From Linum tenue (taxonomy: Eukaryota; Streptophyta; Magnoliopsida; Malpighiales; Linaceae): 64,000 nucleotides of DNA. Both the position numbers and the translations under genes were made by a program. Below the pieces are notes generated by a model, which saw only the letters and a program-made list of their open reading frames with translations, had not been told where the DNA came from and ran no database searches. The DNA is taken from positions 8,896,937 through 8,960,936 of the forward strand of contig CAMGYJ010000009.1 of NCBI GenBank assembly GCA_946122785.1, given 5' to 3'. Positions 11,691 to 21,884 of this stretch are shown here, in pieces; position 1 is the first letter of the stretch; the number at the start of each line of letters is the position of its first letter.

Positions 11691-13112
11691 TGATAGACCG
11701 TTATTTACACATGTTTTTACCCTCGTTCTTACACCGTTTGAGGTGTTGATTCTCGTGTTTTAGGCCGATTTCACGCTAGGTTTGTGCTTGTTTGTGATAT
11801 TTCAGGTCCTAGTACGTGAATGAAGGCTTGGGAGCGAGTCTGGGGTCGATTGGACGAAGATCGGACGAATGGCGAGGTTTCAAGGAAGCTGCACGGCCAG
11901 GCCAGGGGAATCACACGGCCGTGCGAAGGCCAAGCCAGGCCGTGCGGGATTATGCGAGAGCACGCACGGGCAACCCATGAAAATCACACGGCCGTGCAAA
12001 GTGCAACCCTGGCCGTGTGGTTTTTGCCGAGGCCGAGCACGGGCTGGATGGAAACCCTACACGGCCGTGCACCCTGGCCGTGTGACAAGCCTGAGGATCG
12101 AACTTAATGAAACGTTGCGTTTTGAACTGCACGGCCAAGTGGGTGAGTCGCGCGGCCGTGCACCCTGGCCGTGCGAGTCGGGAAATCCTTGTTTTAGAGC
12201 CTATTCCGAGCCAAAAGGAGAAGAATCGAGTTTTCAGAGCAAAAACAGAGCCCTAGAGAGAGAAAGTGCGAATAACACATCCTAGAAGCTATCTCGAAGC
12301 TGGGTTTCGTCGAATCGAGCTTGGAGATCGTCATAGGAGTGGAAATCATCATCCCGGAGCAGATTTTCCTCATCGTTATGAGTATGACTACTCCGATTAC
12401 TGTTTTCTCTTCTCTCTCTATGGAGTAGAACCCTTCTCTCACTTGGGTATGAAGAACCCTAGTTCCTGGTGTTAGGGATTTGATTGTAATGACTTGGGAT
12501 GATATTACTGTTTGATTTTAATCGAATGATGCATGTTTATTGAATTGATTTGAGTCTGATCAGCTTTTCTCGATTTCTGCTGCAACCTGAGATAGATAGA
12601 ATCTGATTAGGTTGTTAGGGCCTCTTCATTCGATAGTAGGAAATTGGCTATACGAGAGTTAGCCAGTTTACTGCTTTGTACTGGAATTCAATTCCAGTAG
12701 TGGAGTTCTGTGTTCATAGCCTCAGCTTTCTATCCCGGTGAAGACTAGTCGTCTGCCGGGTAGCTAGACTGAGAGGGCTTGGTCAGCTTAAGAGATTCCA
12801 AGCTACTGTCGGAGCTTCCGCAGTCTAATCAACAGTAAATCAACCCAGGGGAATTACAATTGAACCTAACTAAGGGGCTAGGGGGACTCAATCCCGAGTG
12901 ACTCTTTCCTGACTTTGAAAATCGAACAATTTACTGCTTTCTTACTGCTTTAGCTTTAACAACAATCACTCGAATTAGTTTGCTAGATAATAGAGAATCA
13001 CGGAGTAAGCAGTAGATCTAGACCCCGGGTTGATAATAGAACTTGCCTGTTACTGCATTCCCGGACTGCGATTACACTTGGTCGCAGTTTGGTGTTGTGT
13101 TTTGGCGTGTCA
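11691..13112 (+). repeat. 5' LTR of the Athila element
   Basis: 1422 bp, beginning TGATAGACCG and ending GGCGTGTCA. It matches the 3' LTR base for base except for about eight substitutions and one base of length (AGGTTTGTG against AGGTTGTG near 11780). It holds a palindrome array at 11891-12176. After the array comes a stretch with CCTAGAGAGAGAAAG near 12250, which resembles a plant transcript leader; the start of transcription is therefore probably near there, but no strong TATA box is seen. Confidence 0.95.
11891..12176 (+). repeat. Palindrome array GCACGGCCGTGC in the 5' LTR
   Basis: Full palindromes of the type CACGGCCGTGC alternate with half-sites of two opposite orientations (CACGGCCAGG and CCTGGCCGTG) at spacings of about 15-40 bases. 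The half-sites can also pair with each other. The block ends about 70 bases before the leader-like sequence. The same block is present in every LTR of this family in the window. Confidence 0.85.
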
Positions 13113-13118
13113 AGTTTT

Positions 13119-13136
13119 TGGCGCCGTTGCCGGGGA
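13119..13136 (+). other. Primer-binding site, tRNA-Asp
   Basis: TGGCGCCGTTGCCGGGGA, six bases after the LTR end, is complementary to the 18 3'-terminal bases of plant tRNA-Asp including CCA. It primes minus-strand cDNA. This site is typical of Athila. Confidence 0.93.
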
Positions 13137-13255
13137 ACCTCTAGGTTATTGGGGAAACGTGAGAATTTGTTACTCTAGCTCTTTCTTTATTGCATTTTTC
13201 TCTTCCACCTGTGTGCCTTCACGGGTTGTTTCTGCTGACTTTGTGCAGGTAGTGC

Positions 13256-15082
13256 ATGACCCGTAGCCAGTCGGGAGATCTACTACCATTAGACCAGGAG
13301 CTTGAACGGACTTGCAGGAACTTCAAGCGGGCTCTAAAGGCACGACTGGCTGCGGAGGAGGAGCTATCACAGCTGCAGTTAGAAGAAGAAGAAGGCGAGA
13401 TGGCTGATCCAGAGAACCGTGATGTGATCCCGGAGGAGCAGACCATGGGATCCTACTGGACCGCTAGGGCTACAGACATGAGGTCACCCATTCAACACCC
13501 TCATGTCCCAGCCAACAACTTTGAGGTGAGCACCTCAGTGATCACCATGCTGCGCGGTTCAGTGGCGTTCCGTGGTAAGGAGGGAGAGTGCCCTCGATCA
13601 CATCTCAGGCGATTCCACAAGCTCATCGACGGAATCAAGATCAATGGAGTACCAGCAGATGCCATCCAGCTGAGGTACTTTCCATTTACTCTGGAGGGGC
13701 AAGCCAAGGAGTGGCTAGACACTCGACCTCCGGGCTCCATCACCACGTTCGCCAGCCTGGCGGACAAGTTCCTCACCCGCTACCATCCTCCATCCAAGAC
13801 AGCTGATCTGCAGAAGCAAATTACACATTTTTCTCAGGATGAGGATGAGACCATTAGGGATGCTTGGGAGAGATACACCAGCCTCTTTCTCAGGTGTCCC
13901 AATCATGGTTTCAATGATGCATTCAAGGTGGGCACCTTCTATCACGCCCTCTTCCCGGAGGACAAGCAGCTGATTGATTCGGTTTGTGGCGGGAACATGC
14001 TGACAAAAACCCCGCCACAGCTGAATCAACTCTTTGAGGAGATGGCGGAGAACGGGTACGACTGGGGCACTGCCAGGAGATCGAGACGAGCACCTGGACG
14101 TGGTGTGCACGCTGTGGGCACCCAGTCATCTGATTTGGTGCAGGTGGTATCGAAGCTGGTTTCAGCTATCGATCGTTCTGGTTTGATTGCAGGTACAGGA
14201 CAGCCGCAGGCGATGCACTGCCAGTGGTGTGAGAGCTCTCATCACACCGTGGAGAAGAACTTGCTGACGATGAGGGAGTCGTCTACTCCCCAGGAACAGG
14301 TGGACTTCATCGGGAATGCCAGGCGCTTTGACCCCTACAGCAACACCTATAACGAAGGGTGGCGCCAGCATCCTAACTTTTCCTGGGCTGGGCCAAATCC
14401 CAGACCACCAGCTCCCCAAGGACCACCCGGTTTTCAGAGGCCTCCATACCAGCCCAGACAGGGCCAATTCCAGCAGCCACAGCAGCCACTCTACCCGCCC
14501 AGACAGGGACCATTTCCACCTCAGACCCAGGAGCGACCATTTCACCAGGCAGGGACAGCACCTGCAGCCCCAGTACAGAGTGACCCGATGGCGGAATTGA
14601 GAGATCTGGTGGGTTCTTTGGCCACCTCCAGTGCAAATAAATTCAATAACATTGAGCAGTTCATGGAGAAAGCTTCAGGCAAGTTCTTGGAGCTAGAAGC
14701 TGGTCAGAGAAACACACAGGCTGTGCTGCGAGATATACAGACCCAGCTGGGTGGTGTTGCCCAGGCTGTTGCTCGGAGGACTCCAGGTACTTTGCCTGGT
14801 CAGACCATCCCTCACCCGCAGGACCCGGATGCCAACTGCAGTGCCATCACAACCAGGAGTGGCAAGGTGACTGCCGATCCACCTGTTCGGGCAGAGAAGA
14901 GAGAGACCCCTGCTTCACCACTTCCAGCTAATCAGGAAGAAATGGAGAAGGAGGTTGAGGTGCCTGCTCCTCAACCGCAACCAGTGGTGAAGGAGTATGT
15001 ACCACAACTTCCCTTTCCTACTCGGTTGCACAAGGACCGACTGGAGACTGAGTTTGCCAAATTCATGGCAATGCTGAAGTAG
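13256..15082 (+). CDS. gag: Athila Gag
   Basis: Gag forms the virus-like particle that packages the element RNA in the cytoplasm. The 608-codon frame starts at ATG 13256 after a 143-base leader. Residues 95-200 are the retrotransposon gag domain, with RSHLRRFHKLIDG, YFPFTLEGQAKEWLDT and FLTRYHPPSKTADLQ. A zinc-knuckle-like motif near residue 320 reads CQWCESSHHTVEKN. It has the first two Cys and the His, but the fourth ligand is Asn, so the knuckle may not bind zinc. A proline/glutamine-rich linker (370-440) follows, then a predicted coiled region (445-510). The frame ends in TAG at 15080-15082 and continues directly into the protease in the same frame, so the stop may be a mutation of one long gag-pol ORF or, less likely, a readthrough site. 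Confidence 0.88.
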   Translation: MTRSQSGDLLPLDQELERTCRNFKRALKARLAAEEELSQLQLEEEEGEMADPENRDVIPEEQTMGSYWTARATDMRSPIQHPHVPANNFEVSTSVITMLRGSVAFRGKEGECPRSHLRRFHKLIDGIKINGVPADAIQLRYFPFTLEGQAKEWLDTRPPGSITTFASLADKFLTRYHPPSKTADLQKQITHFSQDEDETIRDAWERYTSLFLRCPNHGFNDAFKVGTFYHALFPEDKQLIDSVCGGNMLTKTPPQLNQLFEEMAENGYDWGTARRSRRAPGRGVHAVGTQSSDLVQVVSKLVSAIDRSGLIAGTGQPQAMHCQWCESSHHTVEKNLLTMRESSTPQEQVDFIGNARRFDPYSNTYNEGWRQHPNFSWAGPNPRPPAPQGPPGFQRPPYQPRQGQFQQPQQPLYPPRQGPFPPQTQERPFHQAGTAPAAPVQSDPMAELRDLVGSLATSSANKFNNIEQFMEKASGKFLELEAGQRNTQAVLRDIQTQLGGVAQAVARRTPGTLPGQTIPHPQDPDANCSAITTRSGKVTADPPVRAEKRETPASPLPANQEEMEKEVEVPAPQPQPVVKEYVPQLPFPTRLHKDRLETEFAKFMAMLK

Positions 15083-18000
15083 GTGAATATTAGCATGCCC
15101 TTCGTGGAGGCATTATCAAAGATGCCCAAGTATGCCAAGTTCATAAAGGATCTCCTCACCAACAAGAGGAAGCTTGGGGAGTTGTCCACGGTGATGCTAA
15201 ACGAGGAGTGTTCTGCCATCCTGCAGAACAAACTACCAGAGAAGCGAAAAGACCCAGGGAGTTTCACTATCCCTTGCATGATTGGTAGTTTGCATGTAGG
15301 GAAGTCCTTGGCGGATTTAGGCGCTAGCATTAATGTCATGCCATATTCACTGTTTAAGAAGCTAGGCCTAGGTGAACCCAGTAATACTAGGATGAGCATA
15401 CAGCTTGCTGATAGATCTATTGTGCATCCTAGGGGTATAGTAGAGGACTTGATAGTCGCAGTAGGGCCATTTTCATATCCTGTTGATTTTGTGATTTTGG
15501 ATATTAATGAGGATGTTGATGTGCCATTGATACTGGGTAGACCTTTTCTCGCCACCGCCAAGGCGCTGATTGATGTTAATGATGGAAAACTGATTTTAAG
15601 AGCTGGGGGTGAACAAATCACCTTCTCTGTTTCTGATAATATGAAACACCCCCAGCTCCATGATGATCTTGATTACTATGATGTTGTTGCTGATTTTGAG
15701 ACCGCACTCGCCATCACGAGTGCGGGTACTGATGATTTCCTTGAGCGTTGTCTTTTGCTAGGGGAACAGGCATCACAGGATATGCAGCTGGAGGCGCAGC
15801 TTGCGGAGCTGGACGAGGCTGCGAGCGAGGGGCGAGAGATACCATTCAAGCCGATCCCCATCTCGCCCCGGCTCGCTACATCATTGGAGGAGCCACCAGA
15901 GTTGGAGCTTAAACCCCTCCCATCTCATCTGGAGTATGCATTTCTCCGGGAAGGGAATAAGCTCTCGGTGATTATTAGCTCGGATCTGACACCCAAGCAG
16001 AAGAGCAGGCTGGTAGCTCTACTGCAGAAGTATGCCCGGGCCATGGCATGGAAGATCACCGACATCAGAGGCATTAGCCCATCCTTCTGCTCCCACAGAA
16101 TTTTGATGGAGGATGAGGTTAAGCCAGTCCGGCAGCCACAGAGGAGGTTGTCTCCTAACTTGGAGGCAGTGGTCCGGGCAAAGATTGTGAAGCTCATGGA
16201 TGCAGGGATCATCTTTGCTATATCTGATAGCAAGTGGGTCAGCCCCACTCAGGTGGTCCCGAAGAAAGGTGGGATGACTGTGGTCCCGAATGAGAAGAAG
16301 GAGTTGATCCCGATGCGGACCGTGACCGGTTGGAGAGTCTGCATCGATTACCGGCGCCTGAACGACGCCACCAGGAAAGATCATTTTCCCCTACCTTTCA
16401 TTGATCAGATGCTGGAGAGGTTGGCGGGTCATGAGTTCTATTTCTTCCTGGATGGCATGTCTGGCTACTTCCAGATTCCTATTGCGCCGGAGGATCAGGC
16501 GAAGACCACATTCACTTGCCCCTTCGGCACTTTTGCTTACCGGAGGATTCCATTTGGGCTGTGTAACGCACCGGCGACCTTCCAGAGATGCATGCTGGCT
16601 ATCTTCGACCGACTGGTTGGAGAGATCATGGAAGTCTTCATGGATGATTTCTCGGTATATGGAGACTCCTTCACTCACTGTCTCCATAACCTGGAACTCG
16701 TTCTGAAGAGGTGCGAGGAGACTAATCTGGCACTCAGCTGGGAGAAGTGCCATTTCATGGTTCGTGAGGGCATCGTGCTCGGGCACAAGATCTCCAAGAA
16801 GGGGATTGAGGTAGATCGCGCGAAGATTGAGACGATTAGTTAGCTACCTCCTCCCGTTTCTGTGAAGGGGATTCGCAGCTTTCTGGGTCATGCAGGCTTT
16901 TACCGGCGCTTCATCAAAGATTTCTCAAAGATTGCCCTGCCGTTGACCAAGCTGCTGGAGAAGGATGCGCCATTCCAGTTCACTCCCGAGTGCACAGCTG
17001 CATTTGAGACTCTGAAGGAGAAGCTTACCCATGCCCCTATCATGGTGACTCCTGACTGGTCTCTTCCTTTTGAGCTGATGTGCGATGCGAGTGACTATGC
17101 AGTCGGAGCAGTTCTGGGTCAGAGACGCGAGAAACACTTCCAGCCCATCTACTACGCGTCGAAGACCTTGAACGATGCACAGGAGAACTACACCACCACA
17201 GAGAAGGAGCTCCTCGCTGTGGTGTATGCGTTTGACAAGTTCCGACCCTATCTGGTGCTCTCTCATGTGGTGGTCTACACTGACCACTCGGCGATTCGTT
17301 ACCTGATGAGCAAGGCTGATGCAAAGCCTCGGCTCATCCGCTGGATCCTGCTGCTGCAGGAGTTTGATATCGAGATCCGGGACAAGAAGGGAGCCGAGAA
17401 TGTTGCTGCAGATCATCTTTCACGGTTGGAAGCCCCTCCGGTGGACAACTTCGAGGAAGAGATCGATGACTCCTTCCCGGGTGAGCGATTGCTGGCGATG
17501 ACCCTGGTGGACAGCGTGGCCCCTTGGTATTCTGACTTTGCCAATTATCTGGTGGGCAAGCAGTTACCCAAGGGGATGGCTACTCATGCGAAGCGCAAGT
17601 TCTTCTCCGATCTGAAGCACTACTTCTGGGAGGATCCTTACCTCTTCAGAATCGGAGCAGATGGCGTGATCCGGCGCTGTGTTATGGAGCATGAGATGGG
17701 AGACATCCTGTCTCAATGTCACGAGGGACCCACTGGAGGTCATCATGGAGGAACCCGCACGGCGCGGAAGGTGCTACAGTCGGGCTTCTATTGGCCCTCG
17801 CTCTTCAAGGATGCAGACACCTTCGCACGCCAGTGCGACCGCTGCCAAAGGTCAGGTAACATTTCTGCCCGGGATGAAATGCCCCAACATATATCTGTTA
17901 TTTGTGAAATTTTTGATGTTTGGGGTATCGATTTCATGGGCCCATTCCCTCCATCTTTTGGCAATCTGTACATTTTGGTTGCAGTGGACTACGTCTCGAG

Positions 18001-18802
18001 GTGGGCAGAAGCTCAAGCCATGCCCACCAATGATGCAAGACGGGTCTGCTCATTTCTGAAGCAGCTGTTCTCCCGGTTTGGGACACCTCGCGCCATTATT
18101 AGTGATAGAGGAACCCATTTTCAGGGGCAATTCACTAAACTCCTCTCTCGCTATGGCGTTAAGCATCAGGTGTCGGTGGCCTATCATCCCCAGTCAAATG
18201 GGCAGGCCGAGCTGACGAACCGGGAATTAAAAAGGATAATTGAAAAGACGGTGGATCAGTCCCGCAAGGATTGGTCCACCAAGCTCGATGATTCTCTCTG
18301 GGCGTATAGGACTGCCTATAAGAACCCGATTGGCACTTCTCCCTATAGGCTTGTCTATGGGAAGGCGTGCCATTTGCCGGTAGAGCTAGAGCACAAGGCC
18401 TTCTGGGCCATTAAGTTGCTAAACATGGATTTGAGTGTTGCAGGTACAGAACGTAAGTTGCAGCTACTGGAGTTGGAGGAGTGGCGTTACCACGCCTACG
18501 AGAACACCCTGCTCTACAAAGAGCGCACCAAGCGTCTCCACGACGCTAGGTTGAGGGGCCCGAAGGAGTTTCAGGTAGGTGATCGTGTTCTGCTCTTTAA
18601 TGCCCGCCTGAAACTCTTTCCGGGCAAGCTCCGTTCGAGGTGGTCGGGTCCCTTCACGGTGACCCAAGTTTTCCCGCATGGTGCGGTGGAGATCAGCAAT
18701 GCTCAAACCGAGCCGTTCAAGGTGAATGGCCACCTCCTAAAGTTGTACTTGGGAGGTGCTGTCGAGCGCGCAGAGCTGCTGATCAAGCTCGAGGACCCTT
18801 AG
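15083..18802 (+). pseudogene. pol: Athila Pol (protease, RT, RNase H, integrase), one internal stop
   Basis: Same frame as gag. Protease: LADLGASINVMP near 15310-15350 (catalytic Asp in DLGAS) and VPLILGRPFLA near 15530. Reverse transcriptase: RVCIDYRRLNDATRKDHFPL (16338), GYFQIPIAPEDQAKTTFTC, IPFGLCNAPATFQRCM and the catalytic FMDDFSVYG (16640). An in-frame TAG at 16841-16843 falls between RT and RNase H. After it come [20 protein letters not shown], RNase H with [32 protein letters not shown] and [10 protein letters not shown] (17080-17300). Integrase has HHCC ([11 protein letters not shown] and CDRCQRSG), then [22 protein letters not shown] and [18 protein letters not shown] (17720-18230). 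The frame closes at 18802. Every catalytic motif is intact, so only the two TAG codons prevent a full Gag-Pol. Confidence 0.93.
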
Positions 18803-18814
18803 TTCCTCTACTGG

Positions 18815-18863
18815 CGTCCAGCTAAAAGACGGTAAAGAAGCGCTTGTGGGGAGGCAACCCCAC
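18815..18863 (+). promoter_or_regulatory. Conserved two-hairpin element after pol
   Basis: Hairpin 1 (18815-18831) pairs CGTC with GACG. Hairpin 2 (18846-18863) pairs GTGGGG with CCCCAC around the loop AGGCAA. GTAAAGAAGCGCTT lies between them. The same pair of hairpins follows the ORF in the non-autonomous relatives at 49952-49998, 54482-54528 and 60057-60104. In the last, the second stem is GTTGGG/CCCAAC, a compensatory change. The function is not known; position and conservation suggest a cis-acting RNA signal. Confidence 0.7.
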
Positions 18864-18987
18864 CGAGGTTTGCATTTTCTTACTCTTTTTCCTTTGATTT
18901 TTGGTGTTTTTGAGTCTTGAGACGTTGATCCAGAGTCATGTGTCGGTTTTTGAGTGAAACAGGTTGAATTCGGGGCTCTAGAACTGT

Positions 18988-19345
18988 GCACGGCCAGGCC
19001 ACCAACTTGCACGGCCGTGCCAAATTTTTCCCTGGCCGTGCAAGCTCTCGGTGAAAAGCGCACGGCCAAAAGTGCATGTTGCACGGCCGTGTGACTCAGC
19101 ATGGCCTGGCCGTGTGGCCGACACGGGCAAAACTTGAACCGCACGGCCGTGCGGAATTTTCCGCCTGGCCATGCGAGCTCTCGGCAATAATCGCACGGCC
19201 AAATGCGCCAAGTGCACGGCCGTGCGAAGCTCCTCGGCCAGGCCGTGTCGGCCAGCACGAGCAAAAGCACCCCCTGCACGGCCGTGCGTGCCTGCCCGTG
19301 CGGCCGAGGCACGGCCTATATATTCGGCTTGCACGGCCAGGCTGG
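18988..19345 (+). repeat. Internal palindrome array between pol and ORF3
   Basis: A second block of CACGGCCGTGC palindromes and CACGGCCAGG/CCTGGCCGTG half-sites, of the same kind as in the LTR but not a copy of it. It begins about 185 bases after the pol stop. It contains a TATATATT box near its end. Confidence 0.85.
19317..19324 (+). promoter_or_regulatory. Possible TATA box of an internal promoter for ORF3
   Basis: GGCCTATATATTCGG lies at the end of the internal palindrome array, about 840 bases upstream of the ORF3 start. The arrangement, array then TATA then a leader-like CT-rich region, parallels the LTR. Inference only. Confidence 0.4.
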
Positions 19346-20159
19346 TCAGAACTTCAAATTTCCTCGCCGGAATCCTCTGCCCTCGCCGGAAAACCGCGAC
19401 AAAACCACCCTTTTTCGATTTTTTCGGCCACTTTGGGTCATTTTTTTCACCAAATCAACATCAAACCCACCCTTTCTACACCCAAAGCGGCCTATCCCTC
19501 GATTTTGAGCGAGTTTGGGCGACGTTTTTGTCACCGGAGGCGATTTCCTGCGAGACTCCGGCGAGGCTCCGACGAGCACTTCCGGCCAGCTTTTCGGCGC
19601 TTCGTCGCTTCCATTGCCTTCCCCTCATCATCCCCTACACCTCTACTTGAGTCTCCAGGTTTGATTTTGCCCTTAACTGTGTTAATTGTGGAGAATTGAG
19701 TGTGTAGGGTGCATGTTAGAGAACCTTATTGAATCTTCGGATTTTTGTGAAATTGTTTGAGGGGAATGCATGGAATGTGAATGAATTGTGTTGGGCATAG
19801 TCCCCTTTGCTTGTTTGAGCCCTTGTGTGCAAGAATTGTGCCAATTTCATGCCTAGCTTAATGGTGCACACAAGGTGTTCGATGAAATGCCTGTCTTTCA
19901 TGCCATGTTGTGGCCACCGGTTGGGGCCCTTAATGACGTAGTTTGAGGGTGTATTTGCTATGGATGTAAACCTTGAGTTGCCTATTTTCTCGTGAATGTG
20001 CACCCCCCACTCAGATTATGCTTGATTTATCGAGTTGTTGACCCCCGAACTATGGATGAAACTATGGTTCGGCTGTTTTTCTGTTCTTAAGTGTGGGGGT
20101 GTGATTGACATTTTCTTTGGCTCTTTTGGTTCCACTTTGGGGTATTCTTTTGCAAGACA
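19346..20159 (+). other. Non-coding leader of ORF3, possible intron
   Basis: No open frame with coding character. The first 300 bases are CT-rich with several GCCGG words, like a plant 5' leader. A candidate splice donor CTCCAG|GTTTGA is near 19657. A candidate acceptor TCTTTTGCAAG lies just before the ORF3 ATG, which would make an intron of about 500 bases. A polypurine-tract-like motif lies at 20087-20100. The splice sites are judged by eye and are weak evidence. Confidence 0.35.
20087..20100 (+). promoter_or_regulatory. Internal polypurine-tract-like motif 1
   Basis: TTAAGTGTGGGGGT, the same core as the 3' polypurine tract at 23407-23423, located 60 bases before ORF3. It could act as an extra plus-strand primer site. 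Confidence 0.5.
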
Positions 20160-21557
20160 ATGTCGAAACCTGACCTCAAGCACCCGTTCATCCGGGATCT
20201 ACGGAGGGGCCCCACCGAGGCTCGCTTCAAGGAGGTCCTGGCGACCCCGTTTGGGCAACACCATTGCTGGTCCAAACGGGATTTTCGGAAATTGCACTGC
20301 TACGAGCAACTCTCCGCTGCGCTCGAAAACCGCACCTGGCGCCGTCTTCTCACCTTCTGCGAGAAGGTCTACTACGAGCTCGTCCTGGAGTTCTACACGA
20401 CTTTCAGGCACACACAGACGACCGATTGGAAAGACGGTACAGCCATCAGATTCAGGCTAGGCGGTGCCCCCCGGTCGATGAGCTACCATGAGCTGGCCGA
20501 GGCTCTCGACCTCGACCTGGATGACGATGTGGAATACATCACCGAGGTCAATGATCCACCGGAGGTGGATTTCATGCGGCTGTACACCCGCCTAGCTAAG
20601 CCAGGCCAGAGGAAACCCTTCGCGGCTGGGAGGACGAAGGCCACTACACTGCTGCTCGACAACCGCCTTCTCCACCACCTGCTGACGAAGTCTTACACCC
20701 CCGCGTCCGACAGTGCCAGCGCCATCACCAAGAGGGCCCTGTACTTCATCGCTTCGATGCGCCAGTTCGATCACCCTCTCCACTTGGGATCGGTGGTAGC
20801 CAGGACCTTTGAGAAGACTGTCAAGGACCTGGGGAGCCTCCACTGCGCCCCTCTCATCACCCGCATTGCCACCTACTTCGGGCTGTCGCTGCAGGGGTGC
20901 ACACAGCAGGGAGACACCGTCGTCTTTGGCAGGACGACGATCAGTCACATGCACCTGTTGCGAGAGAACCGCGGTGTTCTATGGGTCGAGGGATTTCCGG
21001 AACCTCCGCTCCCCGCGGAGCCCGAGCCAGAGGTCCAGCCAGAGGGCCAGGAGGAGGAGGCAGGTGAGGATATTCACCCAGAGGATGTGGATGCTGCTGC
21101 TGATGACCCACCACAGACTAACTTCCGTTACGGGGGTAGCAGCTCCGCTTTCCCGGGCCAGGATTACTTCTCTTATCAGTTCGAGCAGCTGCGGATCCAG
21201 AACCAGCAGATCCTCGACCAGCAGATGCAGTTCCAGCAGCAGTATGCGGAACACCAGGCCCAGTACCAGAGCAGGATGGAGGCTTATGATGAGCGTCTGG
21301 ACATGCTCCAGAGGCAGCAGGGAGTGACTCTCGCCCACATCGAGCGGGAGAAGCGCCGTTCACGGCGCATGCAGGAGGTTCAGCAGCACCTGCTCCAGCT
21401 GCTCCCGGGCGAGCAACCCGTCTGGAGGACTCCCTAGGAGGACTCTCCACTCCCCCATGCCCCAGCTGATGGTGATGATGGTACTGATGGAGCTGCTGGT
21501 GATGACGCCTTCATGGCTGACATCGACATCGACTTGGATGATCTTGGCGACGATTAA
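20160..21557 (+). CDS. Athila third ORF (ATHILA ORF-1/env-position protein), one internal TAG
   Basis: A 425-codon frame from ATG 20160 to TAG 21435-21437. Beyond the TAG the same frame stays open for 39 acidic codons (rich in Asp and Gly, ending DIDLDDLGDD) to TAA at 21555-21557, so the original protein was probably about 465 residues. The N-terminal 270 residues are a folded domain with LATPFGQHHCWSKRDFRKL, FYTTFRHTQTTDWKDG and IRFRLGGAPRSMSYHELAEAL. They resemble the plant retrotransposon protein family known as ATHILA ORF-1. Residues 280-320 are acidic and proline-rich. Residues 340-420 are Gln-rich and likely coiled coil (QNQQILDQQMQFQQQYAEHQ). No signal peptide or membrane segment is seen, which argues against an envelope protein. 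The function is unknown. Transcription may start internally (see 19317). Confidence 0.8.
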
Positions 21558-21884
21558 GCTGTACTCGTTGCCCGTCTCAGTGTGTTTTATTTTTCGTTTT
21601 CGACTTTTGGGTGTTTGCTCCATGTTTGAGGAGCTTGAACTTAGTATCGTTTGTTTTTCTTTTTCTTTTTCTTTTGTGGTTTGTTTCTGATGTAGCCGTC
21701 TGGGCTAACACTTATCCCTAACGCACAGTGTGCTAGTGTGTTTTTGGTGTTCGATTCGTACAGAACTGTCCCTTCTCCGGTTTGTTTCTCGCTGACTGGT
21801 CCACTTCCAGTCCCCCAGCAGTGTTTCAATCCGGTAACATCGTTCCCTTATCTTTCCCTCTACTCCATTGAGGGCAATGTCGTG

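Noticed and set aside
11820..12285. Long open frames across the palindrome arrays giving Ala/Arg/Pro/His-rich peptides (also at 18737-19699, 47702-48109, 52232-52639, 56763-57180)
   Set aside because: They occur in several frames on both strands of the same repeats, differ in composition by frame and have no domain. They are by-products of the CACGGCC repeats.
13119..13136. tRNA-Asp-like sequence near the LTRs
   Set aside because: Only the 18 bases complementary to the tRNA 3' end are present. It is a primer-binding site, not a tRNA gene.
15080..15082. Programmed TAG readthrough between gag and pol
   Set aside because: Possible, but two more TAG stops sit in the same element at places without reason for readthrough, so random inactivation is the simpler reading. 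Left as an alternative in the findings.
20592..21450. Minus-strand open frames opposite ORF3
   Set aside because: Shadow frames of the GC-rich ORF3 without family features.
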